Assembly: GCF_018219455.1 (NCBI RefSeq)
Contig: NZ_CP056122.1
Coordinates: 1,984,001-2,048,000, forward strand
Length of the DNA stretch: 64,000 nucleotides
Reading direction: 5' to 3'
From: Moritella sp. 5
GTDB lineage: Bacteria; Pseudomonadota; Gammaproteobacteria; Enterobacterales; Moritellaceae
Both the position numbers and the translations under genes were made by a program. Of this stretch, positions 19,467 to 30,223 are shown in pieces; the stretch's first letter is position 1; the number at the start of each line of letters is the position of its first letter. A model generated the notes under the pieces. The model searched no databases, was not told the origin of the DNA, and was given only the letters and a program-made list of their open reading frames with translations.

Positions 19467-20210
19467 TTATCTAAACAATAAACTAGAGCCGATAACCATT
19501 AGCATACAAAAAGCTATTTTACGCATAGTGTCTAAACTGATCGGCGGTGGGTAATGTTTGGCAAGCCAACTAACGCCGAGCACGATAGGAATACATACAG
19601 CGGAGAAGAGTAGCATGTCAGATGTTAATTCACCGCGTATCCCAACCATAATGAGACGGCTGATTGAACTAACAAAAAATATACTTAGCAGGTATAAACG
19701 AATGAGATTAAGCGTAAAAGGTTGGCGATAGAAAATATAGACGAGTGGTGGACCACCCATACTAAACATGCCGTTTAAGATACCCGATGCAGTACCTGCA
19801 CAGAAAAACGTAGGTTCTTTAGAGTGTTTACGGTCTTTATGTGGCGACTTTAAGATCATACTGATCCCTGCACCGATAATCGCAACGCCCAGTATCGTTT
19901 GTAATATCTCATTAAAAGAGCTGCTGAGGTATTCTAGTAATGTTAAACCTATAAACATGCCTGGTAACATACCTGCCACGGTAATCATGACTACTCGCTT
20001 ATTTAATTGCCCGAAACAGCCTTTAAGTATGAATATACTATTCATTAGCGTGACGCTACTAATTACAACGGATGTGAAAGCGATAGGCACTAGGTTAAAA
20101 GTTGTGACAGTCCCCATTACGATCATGCCTAAGGCAAAACCTGCGATACTCTGTACGTAGGTAGCCACAGCAATAATCGCCATAAAAGGCAATAAAGTTT
20201 CAACGAGCAT
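19467..20210 (-). CDS. TauE/SafE family sulfite/organosulfur exporter-like membrane protein
   Basis: This 247-residue protein has about eight hydrophobic helices and the family's glycine-rich half-repeats (QSIAGFALGMIVMGTVTTFN; GTASGILNGMFSMGGPPLVYIF). TauE/SafE proteins are inner-membrane carriers proposed to move sulfite, sulfoacetate or related anions. It is monocistronic with a strong terminator. Pieces of this gene are copied into the mosaic at 9931-10094. Substrate cannot be assigned. Confidence 0.85.
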   Translation of the reverse strand: MLVETLLPFMAIIAVATYVQSIAGFALGMIVMGTVTTFNLVPIAFTSVVISSVTLMNSIFILKGCFGQLNKRVVMITVAGMLPGMFIGLTLLEYLSSSFNEILQTILGVAIIGAGISMILKSPHKDRKHSKEPTFFCAGTASGILNGMFSMGGPPLVYIFYRQPFTLNLIRLYLLSIFFVSSISRLIMVGIRGELTSDMLLFSAVCIPIVLGVSWLAKHYPPPISLDTMRKIAFCMLMVIGSSLLFR

Positions 20211-20516
20211 TATGTATTCCTAACCTAGGGAATTGATACGATTACGCGGTATTTACCCATGAAAACTAGCGTTAATACGCTGTTATGTGTAATTACTTAA
20301 CATTTTCGAAGGTAGGGCGTTATTGTACTGATAATGTAGCTACTACTCAATCACTCTACGCAGCTAGCGTGTAATTCCGCGTAAAAGTAGGGACGGATTA
20401 ATGTGAACCTTAAATAGGTTTTAATTCTTTTTTTTAGTATGCTTACTTTATAAGTAAGGTCCGCATCGTTATAGGTTGTTAATGTGGTATTGGTCGTGTC
20501 AGATTTGGAGAGTAAA
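20211..20516. other. Intergenic region between divergent genes
   Basis: About 300 bases containing the promoters of the TauE gene (leftward) and the DUF3565 gene (rightward). No RNA gene or clear operator is seen. Confidence 0.4.
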
Positions 20517-20723
20517 ATGAAGCAGCCAATAGTTGGTTATCACAAAGATGAAGAAGATGATTGGGTTGCCGAGCTGGTCTGCGATCATTTCCAGCATGTT
20601 CGTCACAATCCACCTTGGTTTTGTCGACCTTGGGTGGTCACACTGGAGGGGCGAAAATCAATGTTAGGCTTTGAACTTAACTGTAAAAAATGTGATGAAG
20701 GAGCCCCTCGTGATAAGGACTAA
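20517..20723 (+). CDS. DUF3565 family small protein
   Basis: The 68-residue product has the DUF3565 pattern: MKQPIVGYHKDEEDDWVAEL, CDHFQHVRHNPPW, RPWV, GFELNCKKCDEGAP. One CxxC and several His suggest a metal site. GGAGAG lies before the ATG at 20517, preferred to an upstream start. It precedes another small Cys-rich gene by 22 bases and likely shares its transcript. Homologues in marine bacteria are sometimes called pressure-regulated proteins; no function is established. Confidence 0.8.
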   Translation: MKQPIVGYHKDEEDDWVAELVCDHFQHVRHNPPWFCRPWVVTLEGRKSMLGFELNCKKCDEGAPRDKD

Positions 20724-20745
20724 ACCTTAAGTAATGGAGTCTGTA

Positions 20746-20904
20746 ATGAAATTGATTCATGACGCAGAATTTGAAATAGCACAAAGTATTGTCGTTAACC
20801 TGCAAAGTAAAGCTAATGATCCAGAATGGCAATGCCGTGAATGCTCAGAAGAAAATGATGCCTCATTCGATGTTTGCTGGAATTGCCAATCTGAGAACTA
20901 TTAA
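20746..20904 (+). CDS. Small zinc-ribbon-like protein (52 residues)
   Basis: A 52-codon gene follows DUF3565 by 22 bases. Its C-terminal half reads WQCRECSEENDASFDVCWNC, two CxxC knuckles 14 residues apart, like the short zinc ribbons at the end of DUF2007-type proteins. The start codon is ATG; no strong ribosome site but TAATGGAG lies nearby. The next gene, DUF692, converges on it from the right. It may bind zinc; nothing more can be said. Confidence 0.6.
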   Translation: MKLIHDAEFEIAQSIVVNLQSKANDPEWQCRECSEENDASFDVCWNCQSENY

Positions 20905-21002
20905 TATTTTCATAGCTTATAATTCATAAAAATTAGTTGGCTTGCCGGTATAAGTACAGACACTAAATAGCTAGGTTATGGTTATTAAGTGAAACTCTCT
21001 AA

Positions 21003-21845
21003 TTAACATGTATTTTTAAAACGCTGTGATTTCAATATCATTTTTTGAGCTGTATGTGCTTCATGCAGTAATTCATTGAGCTGTGGGATATTAGTATCCC
21101 ATTCAATAAGGGTCGGGATTGTGTTGCAATGCTGCAAATAATATTCAAATAGCTGCCATACTTCGGGCGTTACCTTTTGGCTATGTTCTTGGTCGAAGGT
21201 GATGTGGTTATTCTTTAATTGTTTATTGCTACCAGATAGGTGGATCTCGCTGACAATACCGCTTGGTATTGACGCTAAGTAATCATAAGGGTTGAATTCG
21301 AGCTGATGACTACTAATATGAACATTATTAATATCGAGCAGTATTTTACAGTTTGTAGCGGCTTGTAGCTCAGTCAAAAAGACGGCTTCTGTCAGGGTAT
21401 TATTTTTATATTGGCAATAACAGGCCGGATTTTCGATTGCAATTGTTTGACCTAGAATGTGTTGTACTTGTTCAACCCGTCGAATCACACGCTTGAGGTT
21501 TTCTTCTGTGTAGGGAATGGCTAATGTATCACTATAATGCTGACCAGCAATGGAGCTCCAGCCCAAGTGTTCTGATACTCGAAATGGCTTATAACGGTCA
21601 ACCAGTTTTTTAATATTATGAATGTGGATAGTATCAAGTAGCTCATTAGAAGAGAGCGCTAAACCAATACCGTGTAAGCTGATGGGATAGCGATCACAGG
21701 CTTTATCCAAGTAATACGTCGCCTCTGAGTTTATCTCGAAGTGATTCTCACTGTGTACTTCTACCCAGCCAATATCGATTTGGCTATTAGTGAGTTTCTC
21801 ATAATGTGCAGGACGCATGCCGATCCCAACTAAATCATCTAACAT
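21003..21845 (-). CDS. DUF692 family multinuclear iron oxidase-like enzyme (UPF0276)
   Basis: This 280-residue TIM-barrel protein has the DUF692 metal-ligand motifs: VEVHSENHFE, SLHGIGLALS, VSEHLGWS, IENPACY, LLDINNVHISS, EIHLSGS, LIEWDTNIP. Characterised relatives (MbnB, TglH, BufB) use a di- or tri-iron centre to modify Cys residues in small peptides, usually with a partner protein (DUF2063 type). No partner or obvious precursor lies in the same operon here, so it is an orphan by position. Two small Cys-rich genes converge on it from the left. Confidence 0.85.
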   Translation of the reverse strand: MLDDLVGIGMRPAHYEKLTNSQIDIGWVEVHSENHFEINSEATYYLDKACDRYPISLHGIGLALSSNELLDTIHIHNIKKLVDRYKPFRVSEHLGWSSIAGQHYSDTLAIPYTEENLKRVIRRVEQVQHILGQTIAIENPACYCQYKNNTLTEAVFLTELQAATNCKILLDINNVHISSHQLEFNPYDYLASIPSGIVSEIHLSGSNKQLKNNHITFDQEHSQKVTPEVWQLFEYYLQHCNTIPTLIEWDTNIPQLNELLHEAHTAQKMILKSQRFKNTC

Positions 21846-22038
21846 AAAGTTGTCCTATTTTAAAGCCGTGGTACTTATACGTTATTGAAGTGCTTATACG
21901 CTATTGAAGTTTTTATACGTTATTGAAAGGAGTATGGGTAAGGTTTACTCGTTTTGCAAAGTAAATCACATTCTATATCGTAAGCTATTGAGAGTTAGAT
22001 TTTGTGAGATGAGAAAATGGATGTTGGATCACAATATG

Positions 22039-22076
22039 AACAAGCCTTAATATAGTGAATATTGTTAAGGCTTGTT
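22039..22076. terminator. Stem-loop between yfaE and the DUF692 gene
   Basis: AACAAGCCTTAATAT pairs with ATATTGTTAAGGCTTGTT around a short loop. It lies 45 bases beyond the yfaE stop and could end the nrd operon, although the T-rich side is on the plus strand. Confidence 0.5.
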
Positions 22077-22121
22077 ATTTTAGGGGTGTTAATACACGTT
22101 ACTTAATTAATCATAAGTATA

Positions 22122-22397
22122 TTATGCTGAAACCGTTATTGTTGCGATGACGGCAAGTGTTATGTCACTATCTGCTTTACAGCAACAGGGTAATATCGTT
22201 CCCGCTGCAACCGCTGCAAGTGGTTCGGTTGTATAAGTAACCGTGCCACTTGAGAGCGTAGTGCGGCAAGCGCCACAATAGCCTTGACGGCACTGGTATT
22301 CAATTTGATGTCCAGTGCGCTCAAGCGTATCAAGCAGGGAGCTATCTTGTGTTGAAACTTGATAGCGTCCTGAATCAGTTGTCAGCGTAATCGACAT
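22122..22397 (-). CDS. yfaE: 2Fe-2S ferredoxin YfaE (class Ia ribonucleotide reductase maintenance)
   Basis: A 91-residue plant-type ferredoxin with CRQGYCGACRTTL and a fourth Cys in LPCCCKA, binding one 2Fe-2S cluster. YfaE reduces NrdB so that its diferric-tyrosyl radical can be rebuilt. Its start overlaps the nrdB stop by one base, making it the last gene of nrdA-nrdB-yfaE, the usual gammaproteobacterial order. Confidence is high from motif plus context. Confidence 0.93.
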   Translation of the reverse strand: MSITLTTDSGRYQVSTQDSSLLDTLERTGHQIEYQCRQGYCGACRTTLSSGTVTYTTEPLAAVAAGTILPCCCKADSDITLAVIATITVSA

Positions 22398-23527
22398 TAT
22401 AGAACGAATGTACCTATGTCTGCGTGGTTGATCTCGGCGTTAATTTGACCAACTAAGTATGAACTGATTTCAGACTCTTGTGGTGCAACTTGTACGTTAT
22501 CAGACACTAACCAAGCATTGATCCACGGTAGTGGGTTACTTTTCACTTCAAATGCCGTTGGTAAGCCAACTGCAGCCATACGTGTATTGGTAATGTATTC
22601 AATATAATCAGCAAGAATGTCTTTATTCAAACCAATCATAGAACCATCTTTGAACAGATATTCTGCCCAGTCTTTTTCTTGTTGTGCTGCATCAGTAAAG
22701 ATTTTCAGTGTTTCTTGGAAACATTCAATTGAGATCTCTTGCATCTCTGGATCGTCTTTACCGTCAGCCATCAAGTTTAGAATGTGCTGTGTGCTGGTTA
22801 AATGCAATGCTTCATCACGGGCAATAAGCTTGATAATTTTAGCGTTACCTTCCATTAATTCACGTTCAGCAAACGCGAAAGAACATGCAAAACTAACATA
22901 GAAACGGATTGCTTCAAGCACGTTTACCGATACCATTGCTAGGTATAGCTTTTTCTTCACGGCACGTTGGTTAACGACAATTTTTTCACCGTTAATAACG
23001 TGTGTGCCTTCACCAAGTAGGTGTAGCTGCTGAGTCGCATGGATTAAGTCATCGTAATAACCAGCAATGTCTTTAGCACGTTTTAGAATTTCTTCATTGG
23101 CAACGATATCATCGAATACTTCTGATGGGTCATTCACGATATTACGAATAATGTGTGTGTATGAACGTGAGTGAATCGTTTCACTGAATGACCAGGTTTC
23201 AATCCATGTTTCTAGTTCTGGTAATGAAACCAATGGTAAAAAAGCAACGTTAGGAGAACGGCCTTGGATACTGTCTAATAATGTTTGGTATTTCAGATTA
23301 CTGATGAAAATGTGTTTTTCGTGATCAGGTAATTGCTGATAATCAATACGGTCTTTACTTACATCAACTTCTTCTGGGCGCCAAAAAAATGATAACTGAC
23401 GTTCAATTAACTTTTCAAAAATTTCATGTTTTTGTTGGTCAAAACGGGCAACGTTAACAGGCTGGCCGAAAAACATTGGTTCTTTTAATTGATCATTTTT
23501 AGTTTGGCAAAAAGTAGTGTAACTCAT
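22397..23527 (-). CDS. nrdB: Ribonucleoside-diphosphate reductase class Ia beta subunit NrdB
   Basis: The 376-residue radical-bearing subunit, normal length. Iron ligands and the radical Tyr lie in the usual blocks: [67 protein letters not shown]. The C-terminal tail that docks on NrdA is present ([18 protein letters not shown]). It lies 88 bases after nrdA and overlaps yfaE. It works with NrdA to make dNDPs for DNA synthesis. Confidence 0.97.
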   Translation of the reverse strand: MSYTTFCQTKNDQLKEPMFFGQPVNVARFDQQKHEIFEKLIERQLSFFWRPEEVDVSKDRIDYQQLPDHEKHIFISNLKYQTLLDSIQGRSPNVAFLPLVSLPELETWIETWSFSETIHSRSYTHIIRNIVNDPSEVFDDIVANEEILKRAKDIAGYYDDLIHATQQLHLLGEGTHVINGEKIVVNQRAVKKKLYLAMVSVNVLEAIRFYVSFACSFAFAERELMEGNAKIIKLIARDEALHLTSTQHILNLMADGKDDPEMQEISIECFQETLKIFTDAAQQEKDWAEYLFKDGSMIGLNKDILADYIEYITNTRMAAVGLPTAFEVKSNPLPWINAWLVSDNVQVAPQESEISSYLVGQINAEINHADIGTFVL

Positions 23528-23615
23528 TGGTCATCTCTATTTTATACATTAAATTGGCAGCCTAAGCTGCCAAATGAAAGGGGGTAGGTTTATTCGGTGT
23601 ATGTAATTAGATTGT

Positions 23616-25889
23616 TTAGATCTTACATGCGCCGCCTTCACAGCCCTCGTCTTCTTTAACTACATCTACGTCTGATGCACCGTCACGTGTGTTATGGTAG
23701 TAAAGCGTTTTTAAGCCGTACTTATACGCTAACATCAGGTCAGTTAACAGCGTTGTCATCGGTACTTTTTGCCCCGGGAAACGTTGTGGATCATAGTTAG
23801 TGTTAGATGAAATCGCTTGGTCTACGAATTTCTGCATTAAACCAACAAGTTGTAAATAACCCGTGTTGCTTGGAATGTTCCAAAGTAATTCGTAGTTATC
23901 ACGCAGATTCTCGTAATCAGGTACCACTTGTTTCAAGATACCGTCTTTACTTGCTTTAATACTGATTAAACCACGTGGTGGCTCAATACCATTTGTCGCA
24001 TTTGAAATCTGGCTTGATGTTTCTGATGGCATCAATGCTGTTAGTGTTGAATTACGTAAGCCGTGTTCTTTAATTTCGCTACGTAATGTTTCCCAATCTA
24101 GGTGTAATTCTTCATCACAAATTTCATCTAACGCTGACTTATACGTATCAATTGGTAAGATACCTTGTGCGTAAGTTGTTTCGTTAAATGCTAAACACGG
24201 ACCTTGTTCTTTCGACAGGTTCATTGACGCTTTTAATAGATAGAATTGAATTGCTTCAAATGTCTTATGCGTTAGGTTGTTTGCGCTACCGTCTGAGTAT
24301 TTAACACCGTTTTTCGCTAGGTAGTATGCGTAGTTAATCACACCTATACCTAATGAACGACGCGCCATTGTTGACTTTTCAGCCGCTGGCATCGGATAGT
24401 CTTGGTAATCAAGTAAGCTATCTAGTGCGCGAACTGCAAGGTCTGCAAGGTTTTCTAATTCACTTAGGTCTTTAATTGCACCAAGGTTGAACGCTGATAA
24501 TGTACATAGCGCAATTTCACCATTTTCATCACCTGGGTGTTGCATTGGTTTTGTTGGTAACGCAATTTCTAGACATAAGTTACTTTGTCTTACCGGTGCA
24601 ACCGCTGGATTAAATGGACTGTGAGTATTACAGTGATCCACATTCTGAATGTAAATACGACCGGTACTTGCACGTTCTTGCATCAGTAAAGCAAACAGTT
24701 CGCTGGCTTTAATCGTTTGCTTACGAATTGATGGGTCTTGTTCGTAAAGCGTATATAGACGCTCAAATTCATCCTGATCTTGGAAGAATGCATCATACAA
24801 ACCATCAACATCAGACGGGCTGAATAAAGTAATGTCTGTGTTATCAATTAAGCGTTGGTACATTAAACGGTTAAGTTGCACGCCGTAGTCAAGGTGACGT
24901 ACACGGTTTTCTTCAACACCACGGTTATTTTTAAGTACAAGAAGTGATTCAACTTCTAAATGCCATAGTGGGTAGAATAATGTTGCTGCACCACCACGAA
25001 CGCCACCTTGAGAGCACGATTTAACGGCTGTCTGGAAGTGTTTGTAGAATGGGATACAACCAGTGTGGAATGCTTCACCACCACGGATTGAACTACCTAA
25101 TGCACGAATACGACCTGCATTGATACCGATACCAGCACGTTGCGATACATATTTAACAATAGAGTTAGATACTGCATTGATAGAATCTAGGCTATCGTCA
25201 CACTCGATCAGTACACACGAACTGAATTGACGAGTAGGGGTACGAACACCCGCCATTATTGGTGTTGGTAGTGAAATTTTAAACGTTGACGTTGCTTCGT
25301 AGAAACGACGAATGTAGTCCATACGAACAGATTTATCATAAGTCGCGAATAAACTCGCTGCCACTAAGATATATAGAAATTGTGGGCTTTCGAAGATGTC
25401 ACCAGAAATACGGTTTTGTAGTAGGTATTTACCTTCTAATTGCTTAATTGCACCATAAGAGAAGTTCATGTCACGCCAGTGATCAACTAACTCATCCATT
25501 TCTGCGAATTCTTCCGCTGTGTAATCTGCAAGTAGGTGTGCATCATAGCGAAGCGCATCAACATTGAGTTTTACGTGCTCATAAAGCGCTGGTGGTTCAA
25601 ATTGACCGTATGCTTTCTTACGTAGGTGGAAGACGGCTAAACGCGCAGACAGATATTGGTAATCTGGTGCTTCTTCACTAATTAAATCAGCTGCAGCTTT
25701 GATCATGGTTTCATGTATATCTTCAGTACGTATGCCGTCATAAAACTGGATGTGAGATTTTAACTCAACCAGTGACACAGATACATTATTCAACCCTTTG
25801 GCTGCCCATTTGATCACGCGGTGGATCTTTTCAAGATCGATCGTTTCTTGCTTACCGCTGCGTTTTGTAACTAGTAAATTCTTATTCAT
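23616..25889 (-). CDS. nrdA: Ribonucleoside-diphosphate reductase class Ia alpha subunit NrdA
   Basis: The 757-residue catalytic subunit with the ATP-cone at the N-terminus (LLVTKRSGKQETIDLEKIHRVIKWA), the catalytic loop with NLCLEIALPT and ALCTLSAFNLGAI, and the C-terminal redox pair CEGGACKI that reloads the active site from thioredoxin or glutaredoxin. First gene of nrdA-nrdB-yfaE. Two NrdR boxes about 70-120 bases upstream indicate repression by NrdR when dATP/ATP is high. Confidence 0.97.
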   Translation of the reverse strand: MNKNLLVTKRSGKQETIDLEKIHRVIKWAAKGLNNVSVSLVELKSHIQFYDGIRTEDIHETMIKAAADLISEEAPDYQYLSARLAVFHLRKKAYGQFEPPALYEHVKLNVDALRYDAHLLADYTAEEFAEMDELVDHWRDMNFSYGAIKQLEGKYLLQNRISGDIFESPQFLYILVAASLFATYDKSVRMDYIRRFYEATSTFKISLPTPIMAGVRTPTRQFSSCVLIECDDSLDSINAVSNSIVKYVSQRAGIGINAGRIRALGSSIRGGEAFHTGCIPFYKHFQTAVKSCSQGGVRGGAATLFYPLWHLEVESLLVLKNNRGVEENRVRHLDYGVQLNRLMYQRLIDNTDITLFSPSDVDGLYDAFFQDQDEFERLYTLYEQDPSIRKQTIKASELFALLMQERASTGRIYIQNVDHCNTHSPFNPAVAPVRQSNLCLEIALPTKPMQHPGDENGEIALCTLSAFNLGAIKDLSELENLADLAVRALDSLLDYQDYPMPAAEKSTMARRSLGIGVINYAYYLAKNGVKYSDGSANNLTHKTFEAIQFYLLKASMNLSKEQGPCLAFNETTYAQGILPIDTYKSALDEICDEELHLDWETLRSEIKEHGLRNSTLTALMPSETSSQISNATNGIEPPRGLISIKASKDGILKQVVPDYENLRDNYELLWNIPSNTGYLQLVGLMQKFVDQAISSNTNYDPQRFPGQKVPMTTLLTDLMLAYKYGLKTLYYHNTRDGASDVDVVKEDEGCEGGACKI

Positions 25890-25958
25890 TTAGCTGACTG
25901 ACCTTAAAACAATGTTAAGAATATTTCCACCAACACTAGTATTGATATTCTTGTTAAT

Positions 25959-26006
25959 ACACAAGATGTAGTGTTGTCCTGTATTTATGCATACAAGATA
26001 GTGTGA
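25959..26006 (-). promoter_or_regulatory. Paired NrdR boxes upstream of nrdA
   Basis: Two similar 16-base words, ACACAAGATGTAGTGT (25959-25974) and ATACAAGATAGTGTGA (25991-26006), lie 32 bases apart, about three helical turns. On the gene strand they read ACACTACATCTTGTGT and TCACACTATCTTGTAT, close to the NrdR consensus ACACTATATCTTGTGT as I know it. Position upstream of nrdA fits. Confidence 0.8.
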
Positions 26007-26430
26007 TAATCATGTTTTGGCAAGTAGCACTAAACTGAACAACATGTGGATAATTTAGTGAGTTAGTGGCGACTTTCATTCTGGCCTCAGTGATCAATTA
26101 CGGTTAGCAAAAATCAACAGCAAAAGTGAAAAAAAAAAGAAAAAAAAGTGTTGCCAAGGTTGTGAGGAGATCCTCAATAATTTTGATTATATTTACAGCT
26201 AATTCGTTTATAAAACTACCACGCAAGTACTAATTTATTATTTTTTGAGGTGGCTGTTATTACAAACAATACCGTCATTTTATACGCAGTAAGTTTCATA
26301 TTACCTATAAAGTAGATGACTTTGGTTTGCGCGTGTTGATTAGAGTAGGCGCAGTTATTTGGGTTAAATGACAGTAAATGGCTATATAGAGGTAGTGAAT
26401 TTAAAGCAGGAAAAGAGGCGTTGAGTTATT
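26007..26430. other. AT-rich intergenic region upstream of the nrd operon
   Basis: About 420 bases with A-tracts (26126-26150) and no visible gene. It may hold further nrdA promoter elements upstream of the NrdR boxes and a spacer to the ubiG terminator; nothing specific can be read. Confidence 0.4.
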
Positions 26431-26458
26431 TACCTAACAGCAAAGGTGCTGTTAGGTA
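26431..26458 (-). terminator. Stem-loop after ubiG
   Basis: TACCTAACAGCA-AAGG-TGCTGTTAGGTA is a perfect 12-base-pair hairpin 27 bases beyond the ubiG stop. The T tail is weak on both strands. Confidence 0.6.
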
Positions 26459-26484
26459 AAAGGAGAATCATATTAACCGTGACA

Positions 26485-27183
26485 TTAATCGATAAGCTGC
26501 GTGTGTAGCATATAGTTAACGTCAACATTCTCGCCTAGCTTGAACTGGTCTACTAATGGAATGTAATGCAGGCCTGTCATGTGGTGACAGAATAGACCTG
26601 ATTGGTCAACCCAATGTAATAGCTCTGATGGGCGAATAAATTTCTTATGGTCATGGGTACCGTTAGGCATCATTTTTAAGACTTTCTCAGCACCAACAAT
26701 CATAAACAAATACGATTTTAAATTACGATTGATTGTCGAGAAGAATACATGGCCACCTGGTTTTACAAGACGCATGCAAGCGTTAATCACAGAACCTGGA
26801 TCTGGCACGTGTTCTAGCATTTCCATACAAGTGATCACATCAAAGCTGTTTGGTTGCTCTTCTGCTAACTCTTCAATTAATACTTGACGGTATTCAACTT
26901 CAGTACCAGATTCAAGCGCATGCAATTTTGCCACATTGAGGGGTTCTTTACCCATATCAACACCCAGCGCTTTTGCACCACGGCGAGCCATGCTCTCAGT
27001 TAAGATACCGCCACCGCAGCCAACATCAAGAACTCTCTTGCCAAATAAGCCGCCACAGCGCTCATCAATGTAATCTAAGCGTAATGGATTGATTTGATGT
27101 AATGGCTTGAAGTCACCAGCTGGATCCCACCAACGACTGGCCATGGCTTCAAATTTAGCGATTTCCTGTTTATCTACATTCAT
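26485..27183 (-). CDS. ubiG: Ubiquinone biosynthesis O-methyltransferase UbiG
   Basis: The 232-residue protein methylates both hydroxyls during ubiquinone (Q8) synthesis. The SAM motif [20 protein letters not shown] and [10 protein letters not shown] are plain, and the start [21 protein letters not shown] is the family signature. I use the ATG at 27183; longer in-frame starts add a poor N-terminus. It is divergent from gyrA, an arrangement common in gammaproteobacteria (ubiG next to gyrA). Monocistronic with a stem-loop after it. Confidence 0.96.
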   Translation of the reverse strand: MNVDKQEIAKFEAMASRWWDPAGDFKPLHQINPLRLDYIDERCGGLFGKRVLDVGCGGGILTESMARRGAKALGVDMGKEPLNVAKLHALESGTEVEYRQVLIEELAEEQPNSFDVITCMEMLEHVPDPGSVINACMRLVKPGGHVFFSTINRNLKSYLFMIVGAEKVLKMMPNGTHDHKKFIRPSELLHWVDQSGLFCHHMTGLHYIPLVDQFKLGENVDVNYMLHTQLID

Positions 27184-27432
27184 ACAATGTCTTCTTGATA
27201 CGTTAATAAGGTGAAAAGTAATAAGGTGAAACATAAAAATATGGACATAGTATATAACGAGAAAACGATTTCAGAAGTATTATTTATAGATGAGTGAATA
27301 AATAGTTAATAAAATTGTATTCAAGTGAGTTAATTTTCTTATATATTGTATTTGCTGGTAAATATTATGCTAGAATGCTTTCTCTAAAAAATATAATAGA
27401 AAGCACTTTAAAACTTAGGGGTAAAGGCTTAT

Positions 27433-30144
27433 ATGAGTAATTTAGCCACAGAAATCACACCTATCAATATTGAAGAAGAATTAAAAAATTCCTATTTAGA
27501 TTACGCTATGAGCGTTATTGTTGGTCGTGCTCTTCCTGATGTTCGCGATGGTTTGAAGCCAGTTCATCGCCGCGTTTTATTCGCGATGAACGAATTGAAG
27601 AATGATTGGAACAAACCATATAAAAAATCAGCACGTGTTGTTGGTGACGTAATCGGTAAATATCACCCACACGGTGATACAGCTGTTTATGACACTATTG
27701 TACGTATGGCGCAGCCTTTCTCTTTGCGCTACATGCTTGTTGATGGTCAAGGTAACTTCGGTTCTGTTGACGGTGATTCTGCAGCCGCAATGCGTTATAC
27801 CGAAATCAGAATGTCAAAAATCGCGCATGAATTACTTGCTGATTTAGACAAGGAAACGGTAGATTTCGTACCTAACTATGATGGTACTGAATTTATTCCG
27901 GAAGTGATGCCTACACGTATCCCTAACCTATTGGTTAATGGTTCGTCAGGTATTGCCGTGGGTATGGCAACGAATATCCCACCTCATAATTTAAATGAGG
28001 TTATCAATGGTTGTTTAGCATTAATTAAAAATCCAGACCTAAGTCTTGAAGAATTAATGGAATACATTCCAGGCCCAGATTTCCCAACGAACGGTATCAT
28101 TAATGGTAAAGCGGGCATTGAGCAAGCTTACCGTACTGGTCGTGGTAAAATTCATATCCGAGCACGCGCCGATATTGAAACCAATGAACGTGGTCGTGAA
28201 ACGATTGTTGTTCATGAATTACCGTACCAAGTAAACAAAGCACGTTTGATTGAACGTATTGCTGAGTTTGTAAAAGATAAGAAAATTGAAGGCATCAGTG
28301 CCCTACGCGATGAATCTGATAAAGATGGTATGCGTATGGTCGTTGAAGTTAAGCGTGACGCGGTGGGCGAAGTTGTATTAAACAACCTCTACGCTCAAAC
28401 GCAAATGCAAGTTGTATTCGGTATCAACATGGTTGCACTGATCGACAAGCAACCAAAAATCTTTACTTTAAAAGAAATGCTAGATGCGTTCTTACGCCAT
28501 CGTCGTGAAGTTGTTACACGTCGTACAGTATTTGAACTGCGTAAAGCTCGTGAACGTGCTCATATCCTTGAGTCGTTAGCGATTGCATTAGCAAATATTG
28601 ATGACATCATTGCGCTAATTAAGCAATCAGCAACATCTGCAGAAGCAAAACAAGCCTTGATCAGCCGCGGCTGGCAGTTAGGTGATGTAGCTACAATGCT
28701 AGAGCGTGCTGGTGATGATGCTGCGCGTCCTGAATGGTTAGAACCTGAGTATGGTATTCGTGAAGGTTCGTATTTCTTAACAGAGATACAAGCACAAGCG
28801 ATCCTAGACTTACGTTTACACAAACTAACAGGTCTAGAACACGAGAAGATTCTTAGCGAATACAAAGAACTACTCGAAGTTATTGCTGAACTATTACATA
28901 TTCTTAATACGCCTTCGCGTTTACTAGAAGTTATCACTGAAGAGCTACAAGCTTCAAAAGATGCCTTTGGTGACGAACGTCGTACTGAGATTTCGGCAAG
29001 CAGCGCAGATATTAATTTAGAAGACTTAATTGAACGTGAAGATGTTGTAGTAACACTGTCTCATGAAGGTTATGTTAAGTATCAGCCTCTTACTGACTAC
29101 GAAGCGCAGCGTCGTGGTGGTAAAGGTAAGTCAGCAACGAAGATGAAAGAAGAAGATTTCATTGAACGTCTGTTGGTTGCTAATACACATGATCATATTC
29201 TGTGCTTCTCAAGCCGTGGTCGCTTGTACTGGATGAAGGTATATCAATTACCATTAGCTAGTCGTCAAGCCCGTGGTAAGCCAATTGTTAACTTACTACC
29301 ACTGGAAGAAGGTGAGCGTATTACTGCTATCCTACCTGTGTCTGAGTTTGAAGATAATAAGTTTGTCTTCATGGCAACGGCTAACGGTACAGTGAAGAAA
29401 ACAGCACTAAGTGCATACAGCAAGCCTCGTGCTGGCGGTATCATCGCTGTGAACCTAAATGAAGGGAACGAACTAATTGGTGTTGATATCACTGATGGTA
29501 CTAACGACATTATGTTGTTCTCGGATGAAGGTAAAGTAGTACGTTTCTGCGAGTTTGAAGAAACGCCTGTACTTGATGAAGACGGTAACCCGGTTCTAGA
29601 TGAAAACGGTAAACCTGAAGTTAAGTTCAAAGGTGTACGTCCTATGGGTCGTACAGCGACGGGTGTTCGTGGTATCAAACTTGATGAAGGCCAAAAAGTA
29701 GTATCGCTAATCGTACCGAAGAACGATGGCGCTATCTTAACGGCAACAGAAAACGGTTACGGTAAACGTACAGAACTTGAAGAATACCCTGCGAAGAGTC
29801 GCGGTACTAAGGGTGTTGTTTCAATTAAAGTAAGTGAACGTAACGGTAAAGTTGTTGGTGCTACGCAAGTGCTTGACGGTGATGAGCTAATGCTTATTAC
29901 TAATGGCGGTACGCTAGTAAGAACACGTGCTTCTGAAGTCTCTACGGTTGGTCGTAACACTCAAGGTGTTCGTTTGATCCGTACTGGTGAAGACGAGCTA
30001 GTTGTTGGTTTACAACGTATCGATGAAGTTGAAGAAGACGAGAACGCAGTTGTTGTTGATGCAGAAAATGCAGAAGCACCAACAGAAGTTCCAGCTACTC
30101 CAACTGATGCTGCAGACAGCGCAGAAGAAGCTACTGAAGAGTAA
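27433..30144 (+). CDS. gyrA: DNA gyrase subunit A
   Basis: The 903-residue DNA-cutting subunit of gyrase, cytoplasmic, acting with GyrB to add negative supercoils. The catalytic Tyr is Y122 (AAMRYTE). In the quinolone region residue 83 is Thr and 87 is Asp ([10 protein letters not shown]); Ser83 in E. coli is replaced by Thr, as in wild-type Pseudomonas and others, so this alone does not show resistance. The C-terminal wheel has a short acidic insertion ([17 protein letters not shown]) and an acidic, Ala/Glu-rich tail. The GyrA-box is present (QRRGGKGK). A strong terminator follows. Confidence 0.98.
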   Translation: MSNLATEITPINIEEELKNSYLDYAMSVIVGRALPDVRDGLKPVHRRVLFAMNELKNDWNKPYKKSARVVGDVIGKYHPHGDTAVYDTIVRMAQPFSLRYMLVDGQGNFGSVDGDSAAAMRYTEIRMSKIAHELLADLDKETVDFVPNYDGTEFIPEVMPTRIPNLLVNGSSGIAVGMATNIPPHNLNEVINGCLALIKNPDLSLEELMEYIPGPDFPTNGIINGKAGIEQAYRTGRGKIHIRARADIETNERGRETIVVHELPYQVNKARLIERIAEFVKDKKIEGISALRDESDKDGMRMVVEVKRDAVGEVVLNNLYAQTQMQVVFGINMVALIDKQPKIFTLKEMLDAFLRHRREVVTRRTVFELRKARERAHILESLAIALANIDDIIALIKQSATSAEAKQALISRGWQLGDVATMLERAGDDAARPEWLEPEYGIREGSYFLTEIQAQAILDLRLHKLTGLEHEKILSEYKELLEVIAELLHILNTPSRLLEVITEELQASKDAFGDERRTEISASSADINLEDLIEREDVVVTLSHEGYVKYQPLTDYEAQRRGGKGKSATKMKEEDFIERLLVANTHDHILCFSSRGRLYWMKVYQLPLASRQARGKPIVNLLPLEEGERITAILPVSEFEDNKFVFMATANGTVKKTALSAYSKPRAGGIIAVNLNEGNELIGVDITDGTNDIMLFSDEGKVVRFCEFEETPVLDEDGNPVLDENGKPEVKFKGVRPMGRTATGVRGIKLDEGQKVVSLIVPKNDGAILTATENGYGKRTELEEYPAKSRGTKGVVSIKVSERNGKVVGATQVLDGDELMLITNGGTLVRTRASEVSTVGRNTQGVRLIRTGEDELVVGLQRIDEVEEDENAVVVDAENAEAPTEVPATPTDAADSAEEATEE

Positions 30145-30187
30145 TTAAGGGTAGTGCAGTAATGTACTAAACGAGAATTAACTTCAT

Positions 30188-30223
30188 AAGGCCTGTTACT
30201 CCTAGAGTAACAGGCCTTTTTTA
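30188..30223 (+). terminator. gyrA terminator
   Basis: AAGGCCTGTTACT pairs with AGTAACAGGCCTT around CCTAG, followed by TTTTAT. The integrase stop codon on the other strand (30221-30223) lies in its T-tail, so the two genes share the end region. Confidence 0.9.

Noticed and set aside
27679-27693. GyrA Thr83 as a quinolone-resistance mutation
   Set aside because: Thr at this position is wild type in several genera and Asp87 is unchanged, so no resistance claim is justified.
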